From assembly GCA_002428965.1 (NCBI GenBank), contig DIYI01000012.1, forward strand, positions 221,892 through 285,891: DNA of 64,000 nucleotides. The letters are read 5' to 3'. The notes beneath the pieces are model-generated. The model did not search any database and was not told where the DNA came from. It was given only the letters and a program-made list of their open reading frames with translations. Position numbers and translations under genes: made by a program. The stretch comes from Jejuia sp. UBA6058 (GTDB lineage: Bacteria > Bacteroidota > Bacteroidia > Flavobacteriales > Flavobacteriaceae). Each line of letters starts with the position of its first letter. Positions within the stretch are counted from its first letter, which is position 1. Shown piece after piece: positions 15,163 to 24,209 of the stretch.

Positions 15163-18009
15163 ATGAAAAAGTACTACGTATTTTTATGCCTATCATTATT
15201 TTTTTCTTTACTAGGATTTGCTCAAAGCGGCAATATTCAAGGTACTATAATAGACCAAGAAGGTCTTTCTGTTCCGTTTGCTAATGTGGTTATAGAATCT
15301 TTAAATAAAGGTGCTGTATCAGATGCAGATGGGAAATTTTTAATAGTTGATGTTCCAGCGGGAAGTCAAACTGTTAAGGTTATGTATTTAGGGTATTCCG
15401 ATAAGGAAGAAGAAGTTACCGTTGAAGATGGTGCAACAGTATCTGTAATTATTACTTTGGAGTCTAAGTCTGTTGAACTTCAGGATGTTGTAATCAACGG
15501 CTACAATAGTGGTCAAGTAAAAGCCTTAAACGCTCAGAAAAACAAACAGAATATTACTAATGTAGTATCAACCGATCAAATTGGTAAATTTCCAGACGCC
15601 AATATAGGAGATGCTATGAAACGTATACCTGGTATTACCATGCAGGTAGACCAAGGTGAAGCACGTAATATTATCATTCGTGGTTTGGCACCACAGTTAA
15701 ACTCTGTCACTTTAAACGGAAGCAGAATTCCATCTGCTGAAGGCGATAATAGAAATATTCAAATGGACCTTATTCCTTCTGATATGATTCAGTTAATAGA
15801 AGTAAACAAAGCTGTAACTCCAGATATGGATGGCGATGCTCTTGGAGGTTCCGTAAATTTAGTCACTAGAACATCACCTAACGGATTTAGAGTAGCAGCT
15901 ACAGCGGGTTCTGGTGTAAACTTTATCACAAATAGACGAATCGTTAACGGATCTTTCTTAATTGGAGATAGAACAAACGATGGTAAATTTGGTTATATGC
16001 TATCTGCTTCAATTAATGATACCGATTTTGGTTCAGATAATGTAGAAGCTGAATGGGTAAATGAGGCCGAAAGTCCTTTATCTGGTGAGGATATCGAAGT
16101 AAACCCTTTTGTTGAAGAATCTGACATCAGAACCTATTTAGTACAACGTGTTAGAAGAAGTTTCTCTGCTAATTTTGATTATGCCTTTAACCCAAACAAT
16201 AAGTTGTATTTAAAAACTATGTACAATTGGAGAGATGATAGAGAAAATCGCTATAGATTAAGATATCGCGCTATCGAACCAATTTTTGAAGATGGTACTG
16301 AAGACATCACTGGTTTCCAAGGAGAAATTAGAAGACAAACAAAAGGCGGTCTTGATAACGACAGAAATAAGAATACACGTTTGGAAGATCAGCGTATGCA
16401 AAATTACACATTTGGTGGGGAACATTTAATTGGAAAAATTAAGTTCGATTGGATGGGATCTTATGCCAGTGCATCTGAGGAACGTTTAAACGAGCGTTAT
16501 ATTGAATATGAATTGGAAGAAACTGCAGATGGTGATCCTATACCATTTAATGCAGATTTTTCAGACCCTGAATTTCCTGTAATTGTGCCAGCTAACCCAA
16601 GCGATGCTCTCTTAAGTAGATATGCTTTTAGAGAAATAACGGAAGAAAATCAGTTTACAGAAGAAAAAGACTGGAACTTCTTTGCTAATTTACAAATACC
16701 TTTAAGTCTTGTAAAAGAACAAGAAGGCTTCATTAAAGTTGGAGGTCGTTTAAGATTCAAGGAAAAAGATAGAAATAATGATTTCTTTGAGTTTTCACCT
16801 GAATCAAGCATTTTCGATAATTTATCCCAACTACCTTTAGTAGATCAAACGGATGATGATTTTCTTGCTGGAAGTCAATACGTTGCTGGTGCTTATGTAG
16901 ATCCTGAGTATTTAGGAACTTTAGACTTACAAAACTCCAATTTATTTGAGAGTGAATTATTGGTAGATGAATTTTTATCAGGAAACTATCTGGTTAAGGA
17001 AGATGTTTACGCTGGTTACGCTATGATTAATCAACAAGTTTCTGATAAATTATCAATTCTAGCTGGTGTTCGTATAGAAAATACAGAAATTGAAACTACT
17101 GGAAATTTAGTGGTTTTTGATGAGGATGGTGATTTTGATCCTGCTGCTTCAGGAGAAATTAAAGACGATAATTCATATGTTAACATTCTTCCTGGTGTTC
17201 ATTTCAAGTATAATGTAACTGATAATACGGTGTTGCGTTTTGCATGGACAAATACGTTAGCTAGACCAAACTATATTGATTTAGTGCCATTTAGAAATGT
17301 GGTTAGAGAAGACGAAGAAGTAAGTATTGGTAACCCCGAGTTGAGCGCTACAAAATCTATGAACTTCGACTTAATGGCAGAACATTACTTCAAAAGTGTT
17401 GGTTTGATTTCTGGTGGCGTATTTCATAAGAGTATTGAAGATTTTATTTATACATCTCAGTTTACAGATAGTGCTACTGGTTTTGACGCCTTCCAACCTC
17501 AAAATGGTGATGATGCTTCCATAACAGGAGCAGAAGTGTCTTTCCAACGTCAGTTAGATTTTTTACCTGGTTTTGCTAAAAATTTCAGTGTTTTCTTAAA
17601 CTATACTTTCTTAACATCAAGTGCAGATGGTATTAGAAATGAAGATGGAGATGAGCGTACCGATTTAGATTTACCTGGAACTGCACCAAATATGTTTAAC
17701 GGTTCCATCTCCTATGGTGGTAAAAAATTAAATCTACGTTTATCTTTAAACTTCTCTGATTCATACATTGATGAAATTGGTGGAAATGCTTTTGAGGATA
17801 GATATTATGATGAACAACTATTTTTAGATTTTAATGCCTCTTATGCCTTTAGCGATAATTTACGTTTATATGTAGATTTGAATAATATTACAGATCAACC
17901 ATTACGTTATTTCCAAGGTGTAAAAAATAGAACCATGCAAATGGAATACTACAGCCAAAGATTATCTGTTGGTTTAAAGTATGATTTATTCAAAAGAAAG
18001 AATCAATAA
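15163..18009 (+). CDS. TonB-dependent receptor, probably for phytate or its breakdown products
   Basis: 948 residues: Sec signal (about 1-20), a carboxypeptidase-regulatory-like domain (about 24-105), a plug domain (about 125-240; includes the IIIRGLAPQLNSVTLNG segment) and a 22-strand barrel ending in a hydrophobic C-terminal strand (SVGLKYDLF). There is no SusD partner, so it is not a SusCD glycan importer. The stop is 3 bases before a beta-propeller phytase gene, so the two form an operon. By inference it takes up inositol phosphates or an associated metal complex. A 200-base AT-rich leader precedes it; I see no recognisable operator. Confidence 0.88.
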   Translation: MKKYYVFLCLSLFFSLLGFAQSGNIQGTIIDQEGLSVPFANVVIESLNKGAVSDADGKFLIVDVPAGSQTVKVMYLGYSDKEEEVTVEDGATVSVIITLESKSVELQDVVINGYNSGQVKALNAQKNKQNITNVVSTDQIGKFPDANIGDAMKRIPGITMQVDQGEARNIIIRGLAPQLNSVTLNGSRIPSAEGDNRNIQMDLIPSDMIQLIEVNKAVTPDMDGDALGGSVNLVTRTSPNGFRVAATAGSGVNFITNRRIVNGSFLIGDRTNDGKFGYMLSASINDTDFGSDNVEAEWVNEAESPLSGEDIEVNPFVEESDIRTYLVQRVRRSFSANFDYAFNPNNKLYLKTMYNWRDDRENRYRLRYRAIEPIFEDGTEDITGFQGEIRRQTKGGLDNDRNKNTRLEDQRMQNYTFGGEHLIGKIKFDWMGSYASASEERLNERYIEYELEETADGDPIPFNADFSDPEFPVIVPANPSDALLSRYAFREITEENQFTEEKDWNFFANLQIPLSLVKEQEGFIKVGGRLRFKEKDRNNDFFEFSPESSIFDNLSQLPLVDQTDDDFLAGSQYVAGAYVDPEYLGTLDLQNSNLFESELLVDEFLSGNYLVKEDVYAGYAMINQQVSDKLSILAGVRIENTEIETTGNLVVFDEDGDFDPAASGEIKDDNSYVNILPGVHFKYNVTDNTVLRFAWTNTLARPNYIDLVPFRNVVREDEEVSIGNPELSATKSMNFDLMAEHYFKSVGLISGGVFHKSIEDFIYTSQFTDSATGFDAFQPQNGDDASITGAEVSFQRQLDFLPGFAKNFSVFLNYTFLTSSADGIRNEDGDERTDLDLPGTAPNMFNGSISYGGKKLNLRLSLNFSDSYIDEIGGNAFEDRYYDEQLFLDFNASYAFSDNLRLYVDLNNITDQPLRYFQGVKNRTMQMEYYSQRLSVGLKYDLFKRKNQ

Positions 18010-18012
18010 AAC

Positions 18013-19020
18013 ATGCAAAAGTATGTTATAATTATAGTTGGATTACTACTAGTATCGTGCGGGAAAAAGTTGCCTGTAATTGCACCTGATGTAATAACAG
18101 AAAAGACATTGCATGATACTGATGATCCCGCTATATGGATAAACCCAAACGATGCTTCCCAGAGCATCGTTTTTGGTACAGATAAAAATACTGAAGGTGC
18201 TATTTATGCCTTTAATCTAAAGGGTGAAGTTTTAGAGGATAAAACCATTCGCGGTTTAAAACGCCCCAATAATGTAGATTTAGAATATGGTTTTAAGTTG
18301 AATGATTCTACCGAAGTTGATGTGATTGCTTTTACGGAAAGAGAGCGCCAGCAAATTCGCTTATTTTCTGTTCCAGACATGAAACCCTTAGACAATGGTG
18401 GCTTTAAGGTTTTTGAAGATACCCACCTTTTGGAGTATAAATCTCCTATGGGAATTGCACTTTATAAATCTCCTTATACGGAGAAAGTTTATGCTATTGT
18501 TGGAAGAAAGTCAGGTCCGAAACATGGATATTTATATCAGTATGAATTGAAATCCGATAGCCTTGGTGTTAAAACTGAACTTGTAAAGCAATTTGGCGAG
18601 TTTAGTGGTAAAAAAGAAATTGAAGCTATTGCTGTAGATGATAAAAATGGCATTGTGTATTATTCTGATGAAGGCCATTGCATCCGAAAATATTACGCAG
18701 AACCTTCAAAAACCGTAGATGAGATTTATTGTTTTGGTGGCGAAAATTTTAAGGAAGATATTGAGGGAATAGCTATTGCAGATTATGGTGATGCATCCTA
18801 TTTGATAGTTTCAAACCAGCAGGCGCACACCTTCAATATTTTTGATGCAAGTACCAATGCTTTTGTTAAGGAAATTAATTTAGGCACTATTGAAACCGAT
18901 GGTTGTGATGTTACCACAATTCCTTTAGGAGATATCTTTCCAAACGGACTATTTGTAAGTATGAATGATGAAAAGAACTTCTATTTTCATGATTTAGCAA
19001 AACTTGGACTAAGAGAGTAA
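18013..19020 (+). CDS. Beta-propeller phytase (3-phytase), lipoprotein
   Basis: 335 residues, the usual BPP length. An N-terminal lipoprotein signal ends LLLVSCGKK (Cys16). The propeller shows family motifs: DTDDPAIWINP, GTDKNTEGAIYAF, RPNNVDLEYGF, KEIEAIAVDD, YYSDEGHCIRKYYAEP and EDIEGIAIAD, with many acidic Ca2+-binding residues. It hydrolyses phytate stepwise to release phosphate, on the cell surface or in the periplasm. It pairs with the TonB receptor just upstream, a recurrent arrangement in Bacteroidota and Proteobacteria. Confidence 0.9.
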   Translation: MQKYVIIIVGLLLVSCGKKLPVIAPDVITEKTLHDTDDPAIWINPNDASQSIVFGTDKNTEGAIYAFNLKGEVLEDKTIRGLKRPNNVDLEYGFKLNDSTEVDVIAFTERERQQIRLFSVPDMKPLDNGGFKVFEDTHLLEYKSPMGIALYKSPYTEKVYAIVGRKSGPKHGYLYQYELKSDSLGVKTELVKQFGEFSGKKEIEAIAVDDKNGIVYYSDEGHCIRKYYAEPSKTVDEIYCFGGENFKEDIEGIAIADYGDASYLIVSNQQAHTFNIFDASTNAFVKEINLGTIETDGCDVTTIPLGDIFPNGLFVSMNDEKNFYFHDLAKLGLRE

Positions 19021-19045
19021 ATACAATTTTTACATGTGTTACTTC

Positions 19046-19077
19046 ACCCTTTCTTCTAATTGGGAAGGGTTTTTTAT
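19046..19077. terminator. Terminator between convergent phytase and DUF1569 genes
   Basis: ACCCTTTC pairs with GGAAGGGT (one G-T pair) followed by a T run; it lies between the phytase stop and the convergent gene's end. Confidence 0.75.
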
Positions 19078-19547
19078 TGTTTCAAAATATCCTTTATAAT
19101 TTTTAAATGGTGATGTGTGTGCAATATTAAAAAACGAAGGGTTTGCTTTTTAGACAGTGTACCGAAAACAAAGTGTTTAAAATATTGTCTATCATTAACG
19201 GCATCCATTTTTTCTAAATAATCTTTAGCATCATTAAATTGTGCGACAAGGCTCTCTTTTAGAATAATTTCTGGAGGCAATACAATTTTTGGAGACTTCG
19301 CTTTACCCCTTGGAATATAATTCAATCCAAAAAGTACCATTCTTGAAAAATTAAAGTCACTATTATAATTATCAGGATTTGAATTCATCAAGGTTTTCAT
19401 TACGCCATTCAACACCTTTAAAGCATGGTCTAGTTGCCAGCCTACTGATACTTTTGATACTTTAAAATTAGTTGTCTCAAACTTAGGAATGAAACTCTCA
19501 ATTTCTGATAATTGTAACTGTAATTTTTCAATATTTGGATTAGGCAT
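19074..19547 (-). CDS. DUF1569 / DinB-like putative metal-dependent protein
   Basis: 157 residues, all-helical, no signal peptide. Histidines placed as in DinB/DUF1569 metal sites are visible: H41 in VGWQLDHAL and the LHTHHHLKI cluster at 142-150. Members of this superfamily are often thiol transferases or of unknown function. It is monocistronic and convergent with the phytase gene. Confidence 0.75.
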   Translation of the reverse strand: MPNPNIEKLQLQLSEIESFIPKFETTNFKVSKVSVGWQLDHALKVLNGVMKTLMNSNPDNYNSDFNFSRMVLFGLNYIPRGKAKSPKIVLPPEIILKESLVAQFNDAKDYLEKMDAVNDRQYFKHFVFGTLSKKQTLRFLILHTHHHLKIIKDILKQ

Positions 19548-19636
19548 GTCTAAATGTAGTCATATAATTTGAAAATAATTTAGTAACTTTAAATTATCGC
19601 ATTGACGAATTAATTACTGTTTTACCCTTAAAATTA

Positions 19637-19915
19637 ATGCTTATGCTTCCCTTTAGATCAGAAATTAGAAACGCCCCAACACAACCTACAGTTAAAATAT
19701 TTCTTGGAGATGAGTCTTTAGATTCTAGGATAAAGAAACACTTAGAACATTTTGAAGAAGTAGAAACCGTTGAAATTAGAAAAAGTGTAGAACGTAATCG
19801 CGTGGGTGAGCATCTTACCGTTTTCTTTAAAGATGACGTGGATGTAGATAAGATGAAAAAGTCTATAGATTCTAGTTTGTGGTGGTATTTCGAGGAGGAT
19901 TTGGTGGACGAGTAG
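19637..19915 (+). CDS. Small acidic hypothetical protein
   Basis: 92 residues with no signal peptide or membrane segment. The layout (VKIFLGDESLDSRIKKHLEH, then VETVEIRKS, then LTVFFKDDVDVDKMKKSI) suggests a small beta-alpha-beta ferredoxin-like fold, and the C-terminus is acidic (YFEEDLVDE). No family recognised. It is followed by a perfect hairpin terminator. Confidence 0.55.
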   Translation: MLMLPFRSEIRNAPTQPTVKIFLGDESLDSRIKKHLEHFEEVETVEIRKSVERNRVGEHLTVFFKDDVDVDKMKKSIDSSLWWYFEEDLVDE

Positions 19916-19940
19916 AAATACACTCACGAAAGCAATATTG

Positions 19941-19981
19941 AAAAAGAGTTTGAGTTATGATTATGATTCAAACTCTTTTTT
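19941..19981 (+). terminator. Terminator after the 19637 gene, abutting the next gene
   Basis: AAAAAGAGTTTGA (from 19941) is complementary to TCAAACTCTTTTT, giving a 13-bp stem ending in a run of six T (19976-19981). The next reading frame's apparent signal sequence begins immediately after it. Confidence 0.8.
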
Positions 19982-20014
19982 ATTAAATCAATACTGATCA
20001 TATCGATTTTTAGT

Positions 20015-20764
20015 TTGTTTTTTAGTTGTATTGAAGCTAAAAAGGAGACTCATGTCGATAACGCTCTAGAAGTAGTTTCTTCGGAAAAAAAGCCAGCCCT
20101 AATTCACAGTATTGACAGTTTTAAACTTAGTATTAATTTTAAAAAAACAGGAAATTACTCAATTTTGAAGAACAACCTGCTTTCTAAAAGGACTATGTTT
20201 AAGTCTTTATATAATTCCCATCCTAAAAAAGCGCTGGATAGTGCTTCTCATTTTATTTACGATCAACTAGTAAATCATATCGTACCGCATTGGTATGGCA
20301 CAAAGTGGGATTTTAATGGACACACTAATATTCCTAACGAGGGTGATATTGCTTGTGGCTATTTTGTGTCTACAACTTTAAAGCATTTAGGCTTTAATTT
20401 GAATCGTTATAAGATGGCACAACAAGCGGGTTTAATTGAAGCTCAGGTTTTACAACCAAAAATAGAATTACAACAGTTTTCAAATTTGTCTTTTGAAGAT
20501 TTAAAACAAAAACTAAACAAAATCTATGGTGATGGCATTTATTTTGTAGGATTGGATAATCACGTTGGTTATCTTTTAATAAAAGACAAAGAACTTTATT
20601 TTTTGCATTCTAGTTATTATGATGACAAAGTGATGATAGAATTAGCCGAAACTTCTCCATGTTTTAGCTCCAACTATTATGTATTTGCCGAAATAAATAC
20701 CAATAAGGATTTAATAAGGAAATGGATTTTAAACGAGCGCTTAGCAACTCCCAATTCTCAATGA
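20015..20764 (+). CDS. NlpC/P60-like cysteine hydrolase lipoprotein, start uncertain
   Basis: From the TTG at 20015 the product is 249 residues. The upstream in-frame sequence back to ATT at 19982 reads IKSILIISIFSLFFSC, a good lipoprotein signal that a TTG start would destroy. No ATG exists in frame after the stop at 19964. In the adjacent frame ATGs at 19957 and 19963 would join this frame if one T of the T6 tract (19976-19981) were absent. The domain shows CGYFVS (Cys114) and DNHVGYL (His183), the Cys/His pair expected of NlpC/P60-type amidases. It overlaps the next gene by ATGA. Either a rare ATT start, a slippage site or a sequence error is possible. Confidence 0.65.
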   Translation: MFFSCIEAKKETHVDNALEVVSSEKKPALIHSIDSFKLSINFKKTGNYSILKNNLLSKRTMFKSLYNSHPKKALDSASHFIYDQLVNHIVPHWYGTKWDFNGHTNIPNEGDIACGYFVSTTLKHLGFNLNRYKMAQQAGLIEAQVLQPKIELQQFSNLSFEDLKQKLNKIYGDGIYFVGLDNHVGYLLIKDKELYFLHSSYYDDKVMIELAETSPCFSSNYYVFAEINTNKDLIRKWILNERLATPNSQ

Positions 20765-21531
20765 AGCAAATTATAGTTATAGGGTTATTGATGTTTTTTA
20801 ATTTGGGTTTTAGTCAATCAAAACCTGAAGTCAAGACCATTCACGTTTTTGTGGCCTTGTGCGATAATACAAATCAAGGTATTGTTCCTGTACCAGCAAA
20901 ATTAGGGAATGGGCAAGACCCCAAGAACAATTTGTATTGGGGTGCCATGTATGGTATAAAAAGCTACTTTAAACGCAGTAATGATTGGATGTTGTTGTCT
21001 GTTACTAAAAACCCAAAGACACATGTTTTAGAGCGTGTTTTATTCCAGCATAAATTAAATAACACTTATTTATTAGCAGATGCCTACGACGGTAAATACA
21101 TTAAGAATACCACAATAGATTTTTTAGAGGCAACAACAGGTAGACATGAAGTTACAGTTGTGCATGGCAATAAAAGTTTGAAGTTTGGTGGAAGCTCAAA
21201 TCTATTAGCTTATATCGGACATGATGGATTGATGGAGTTTGATGTAAAAGGCCAATTCAATCCAATAAATACCAACAAAAGGGATGCTATTATTTTAGCA
21301 TGTGTAAGCAAAAATTATTTTAAACCTTATTTGGAAAAGACAAAAGCGAATCCTTTGGTATGGTCTACTGGGTTAATGTCTCCTGAAGCCTATACATTAA
21401 AATGGGCGCTTGATGGTTGGATTTTAAATGAAACCGAATTAGAGGTACGCGAACGTGCTGCAAAAGCCTATAACCATTATCAAAAATGTGGAATTAAGGG
21501 CGCAAAACGACTTTTGGTTACGGGGTTTTAA
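20761..21531 (+). CDS. Exported protein with a possible clan-CD (caspase-like) His/Cys dyad
   Basis: 256 residues from ATG 20761 (ATGA overlap with the preceding stop); this start gives a clear signal peptide ending GFSQ. A start at 20722 would bury it. The mature protein begins VKTIHVFVALCDN. It has a hydrophobic strand then HDG (YIGHDG, His154), and a second hydrophobic strand then Cys (IILACVS, Cys181), the spacing and context of clan-CD peptidases (caspases, gingipains). That assignment is an inference from two short motifs. It is co-transcribed with an NlpC/P60-like gene, suggesting a shared envelope role. Confidence 0.65.
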   Translation: MKQIIVIGLLMFFNLGFSQSKPEVKTIHVFVALCDNTNQGIVPVPAKLGNGQDPKNNLYWGAMYGIKSYFKRSNDWMLLSVTKNPKTHVLERVLFQHKLNNTYLLADAYDGKYIKNTTIDFLEATTGRHEVTVVHGNKSLKFGGSSNLLAYIGHDGLMEFDVKGQFNPINTNKRDAIILACVSKNYFKPYLEKTKANPLVWSTGLMSPEAYTLKWALDGWILNETELEVRERAAKAYNHYQKCGIKGAKRLLVTGF

Positions 21532-21536
21532 TTTCC

Positions 21537-21619
21537 GCGTTAGGGATTGAACGGTATGTTTGAAATCCCCGACGTAGGAGGGATTGAGTAGTGAAAGCCC
21601 GACCCTTGTGGTAACGCCC
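21537..21619 (+). repeat. Dispersed structured element, copy B
   Basis: Starts GCGTTAGGGATTGAACGG and ends GGTAACGCCC; ends complementary, with an internal AATCCC/GGGATT stem. It shares more than 60 almost unbroken bases with copy C at 32887. It begins 5 bases after the stop codon of the 20761 gene. Confidence 0.85.
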
Positions 21620-21647
21620 AAAAAAAACAAAAGATTCTATACTCTTT

Positions 21648-22772
21648 TTAAAACGACCGCTCTTTACTGATTGAAGATTCCATTTTTCTTTTTAGCGAAT
21701 TCATCTTCAGTTTTGAAATTATAGGGTTTATAATACCCAAACCAAAAAGTACACAACCCAAAAACATAAGATTTACTGGCGATTGAAACGTGGTATGAGC
21801 TGATAAAACACCTAAAATTAACAATACAGATATAGGAAGTGATAGGGCTAAAATGGAAAGCGCAAAGTTGCTATTAAAGGTTTTATTGCTTTGAATTCTT
21901 GATTTTTCTTTAAACTCCACTGCCGAAATATGTGCAAAAGGCCAAAAACTGCAGGCACTTAAAGAGAATGCAGTTACAATTAATATGTTAGTGCTAGCTG
22001 GCACATCTGCAATTATTAATACTGCCGAAATAATTAATAACACAAACGAGGCTCGAAGCATAAGCATAGAGAATATTCGGAAAAACTGCTTCTTTTTAAA
22101 CTTTACCGCAAGACCAATAAATATTAGTACTAATGGCGTCATTATTGCGCTTAGGCGGGTTAGTGTAAGACTTAAAAAATTTGGTAGCGTATCTAAAGTA
22201 ACTCCAAAACCTACCAGAATTAATGCGAGAATTATAAAAATATTTACCGGTTCGTATAGTAAAGTTAAACCAAGTGATTTTAGTTTTGTTTTAAAGGACT
22301 CTTCTTTGAAATCCTCTTGTTTGTAGTGCCATTTAATAGCGACTAGGTATAACAGAAAAAGCACAAAGAATTTATTTCCCAAATCCGACATTGCCGCTTT
22401 AGCCAAAGCTTCTTCTCCTAAAAACTCTAAGATAAACGCAAAACATGATAAACCGGGTGCTAATGAAGGTATTAAAAGTCTGGCACTTCGTCCTGAAGGT
22501 GACTCTTTTTCTATACCTACAATGTAAAGCAAGAGTGGCGCCAAACTAAAAAGCATGAGATTTAGCCCCAAAGCAAAAGCTGGAAATAAAATAAGGTTAC
22601 CTCCTATTTTTATTTTAAGAAGGGCAATAAAAATAGTAACAGGTAATACTATGGAGAGTATCAAGCTTTTTAGTCCGTTAGTTTCATCACCCGCTGAAAT
22701 CTTCCTTTTCAGCAAATAACCAATCAGAATAAAAAGTATAAAAGAGATGGGTTTGTCCAGTGCCTCTCCCAT
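21648..22772 (-). CDS. Putative permease (AEC-like auxin-efflux-carrier fold)
   Basis: 374 residues with about ten transmembrane segments. It starts MGEALDKPISFILFILIGYLLKR and has a central cytoplasmic loop rich in Lys and Glu (about 150-165), as in AEC/bile-acid-type carriers. The substrate is unknown. It begins 5 bases after a Tat-signal aminotransferase gene on the same strand, so the two are an operon and the permease may handle the amino or keto acid concerned. Confidence 0.7.
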   Translation of the reverse strand: MGEALDKPISFILFILIGYLLKRKISAGDETNGLKSLILSIVLPVTIFIALLKIKIGGNLILFPAFALGLNLMLFSLAPLLLYIVGIEKESPSGRSARLLIPSLAPGLSCFAFILEFLGEEALAKAAMSDLGNKFFVLFLLYLVAIKWHYKQEDFKEESFKTKLKSLGLTLLYEPVNIFIILALILVGFGVTLDTLPNFLSLTLTRLSAIMTPLVLIFIGLAVKFKKKQFFRIFSMLMLRASFVLLIISAVLIIADVPASTNILIVTAFSLSACSFWPFAHISAVEFKEKSRIQSNKTFNSNFALSILALSLPISVLLILGVLSAHTTFQSPVNLMFLGCVLFGLGIINPIISKLKMNSLKRKMESSISKERSF

Positions 22773-22777
22773 CGCTT

Positions 22778-23968
22778 TTAGGCAAAAATTTCGCTAATAG
22801 TTTTAGTAAAAACTTTCATTTCATCAAGCGTTCCAATACTTACTCTACACCAATTTTCATCCCAAAACTTAAATGCACGAACCGCTACATTTTTGGCGTA
22901 GATTTTATTTAGAAATGTTTTACCTTCCATTGGAATCTTAAAAATGACAAAATTGGTTTGGGATGGTAAATATTCGTAATTATTCTCTTTAAGATAGTTT
23001 AGCGTATATGTTCTAGCTTCAGTAATTTTAGTTTTGGTACTATCTAAAAAGTCTTTATGGTCTAAGCTTGTGGTTGCTGCAGCTATTGAAGGTCCTGTAA
23101 TACCCATACCTCCACGCGTAATCTTACTTATAGTATCCAAAGTTTCGGCTTTACCAATAATATATCCTATTCTTAGACCTGCCATTCCATGTATTTTGGA
23201 AAACGTTCGCGCTACAATTACGTTTTCGCCTTCAGCAACTAAAGTATTCATAGAATCTTTCATACCATTTTCAGAAAGTTCTATATAAGCTTCGTCAACA
23301 AAAACAGGTACTTTTTTAGATACACGTCTACAAAACCCCTTCAATTTTTTAGCATCAGTTATGGAACCTGTTGGGTTATTGGGATTACAGATGTATACAA
23401 GCTTTGTATCCTCGTCAATACCCGCTTCCATAGCGTCTAAATCATGTTGAGAATCGTCCAATAATTTATAAGATTTCCAAGCACCGCCTACTGATTTAGC
23501 TACCACAATAAGCGACATGTAACTTGGGTCTGCACTAACTACATTGCCTCCATTTCTAAAGAGTACCATGGCCACTTTTTCCAATAAATCTGAAGACCCA
23601 GGCCCCATTAATATTTGTTCTGGTTGAATACCCTCTTTCTCAGCAATTTTATCAATCAATTCATGTAATGTTTTCCACGCATACCTATTGCCAGTAAACA
23701 CCTCATCTTGAAATGCTTTTGCTGCCTCCGGAGGCGGTCCATACGGGTTTTCATTGGCTCTTAAAATTACCATAGGCTGATTTTCCTTAACAACAGGCGG
23801 CGTAAATTCATTAAAAACGTGTTTGGTAGGGTATAAAAATGGACTATTCGACTGTTGCGCCTTTGCTACATTTTCTGCCCAAATATCAGTCGGAATTAAG
23901 GCTAGGGCACCCAATGATGTTCCGCCTATTTTAAGCCATTCCCTTCTTGTAAAACTTGTCGACTTCAT
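22778..23968 (-). CDS. Class I/II PLP aminotransferase with a Tat signal (HisC-like)
   Basis: 396 residues. The N-terminus MKSTSFTRREWLKIGGTSLG is a twin-arginine signal (RREWLK, then a hydrophobic region to about residue 32). The catalytic part is a complete fold-type I aminotransferase resembling histidinol-phosphate aminotransferase: substrate-arm RANENPYGPP, CNPNNPTGS, the aspartate in VDEAY, the PLP lysine in ARTFSKIHGMAGLRIGY, and a C-terminal Arg segment. Export of a PLP enzyme is unusual; the protein would fold with cofactor in the cytoplasm before Tat transport. It is not in a his operon. Confidence 0.85.
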   Translation of the reverse strand: MKSTSFTRREWLKIGGTSLGALALIPTDIWAENVAKAQQSNSPFLYPTKHVFNEFTPPVVKENQPMVILRANENPYGPPPEAAKAFQDEVFTGNRYAWKTLHELIDKIAEKEGIQPEQILMGPGSSDLLEKVAMVLFRNGGNVVSADPSYMSLIVVAKSVGGAWKSYKLLDDSQHDLDAMEAGIDEDTKLVYICNPNNPTGSITDAKKLKGFCRRVSKKVPVFVDEAYIELSENGMKDSMNTLVAEGENVIVARTFSKIHGMAGLRIGYIIGKAETLDTISKITRGGMGITGPSIAAATTSLDHKDFLDSTKTKITEARTYTLNYLKENNYEYLPSQTNFVIFKIPMEGKTFLNKIYAKNVAVRAFKFWDENWCRVSIGTLDEMKVFTKTISEIFA

Positions 23969-24136
23969 ACCTTACATTTTTAAATTGAATATTTAAAAAT
24001 AAGCAACTTATTTCTAAATTTTGATTGTAATTATTTAAAAATAAGGAGTATAAATTGTTTTTTGATTAAAATTTGTAATTATATTTTGAAGTATCATCAG
24101 TGAATTTCAATAGTTTGGAAGGTTTTTAAACTAAAA

Positions 24137-24162
24137 AATCCCAAACATTACTGCTTGGGATT
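24137..24162 (-). terminator. Terminator after ahcY
   Basis: AATCCCAA (24137-24144) pairs with TTGGGATT (24155-24162). On the minus strand it is followed by a run of T. Confidence 0.8.
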
Positions 24163-24209
24163 GGATTTCTGTTATTTGGAATTTAAGATTCCTTTTTTCA
24201 AAGGAATTC

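Noticed and set aside
19637..19915. HMA or thioredoxin-like domain
   Set aside because: The fold pattern is vaguely ferredoxin-like but there are no cysteines or other motif residues.
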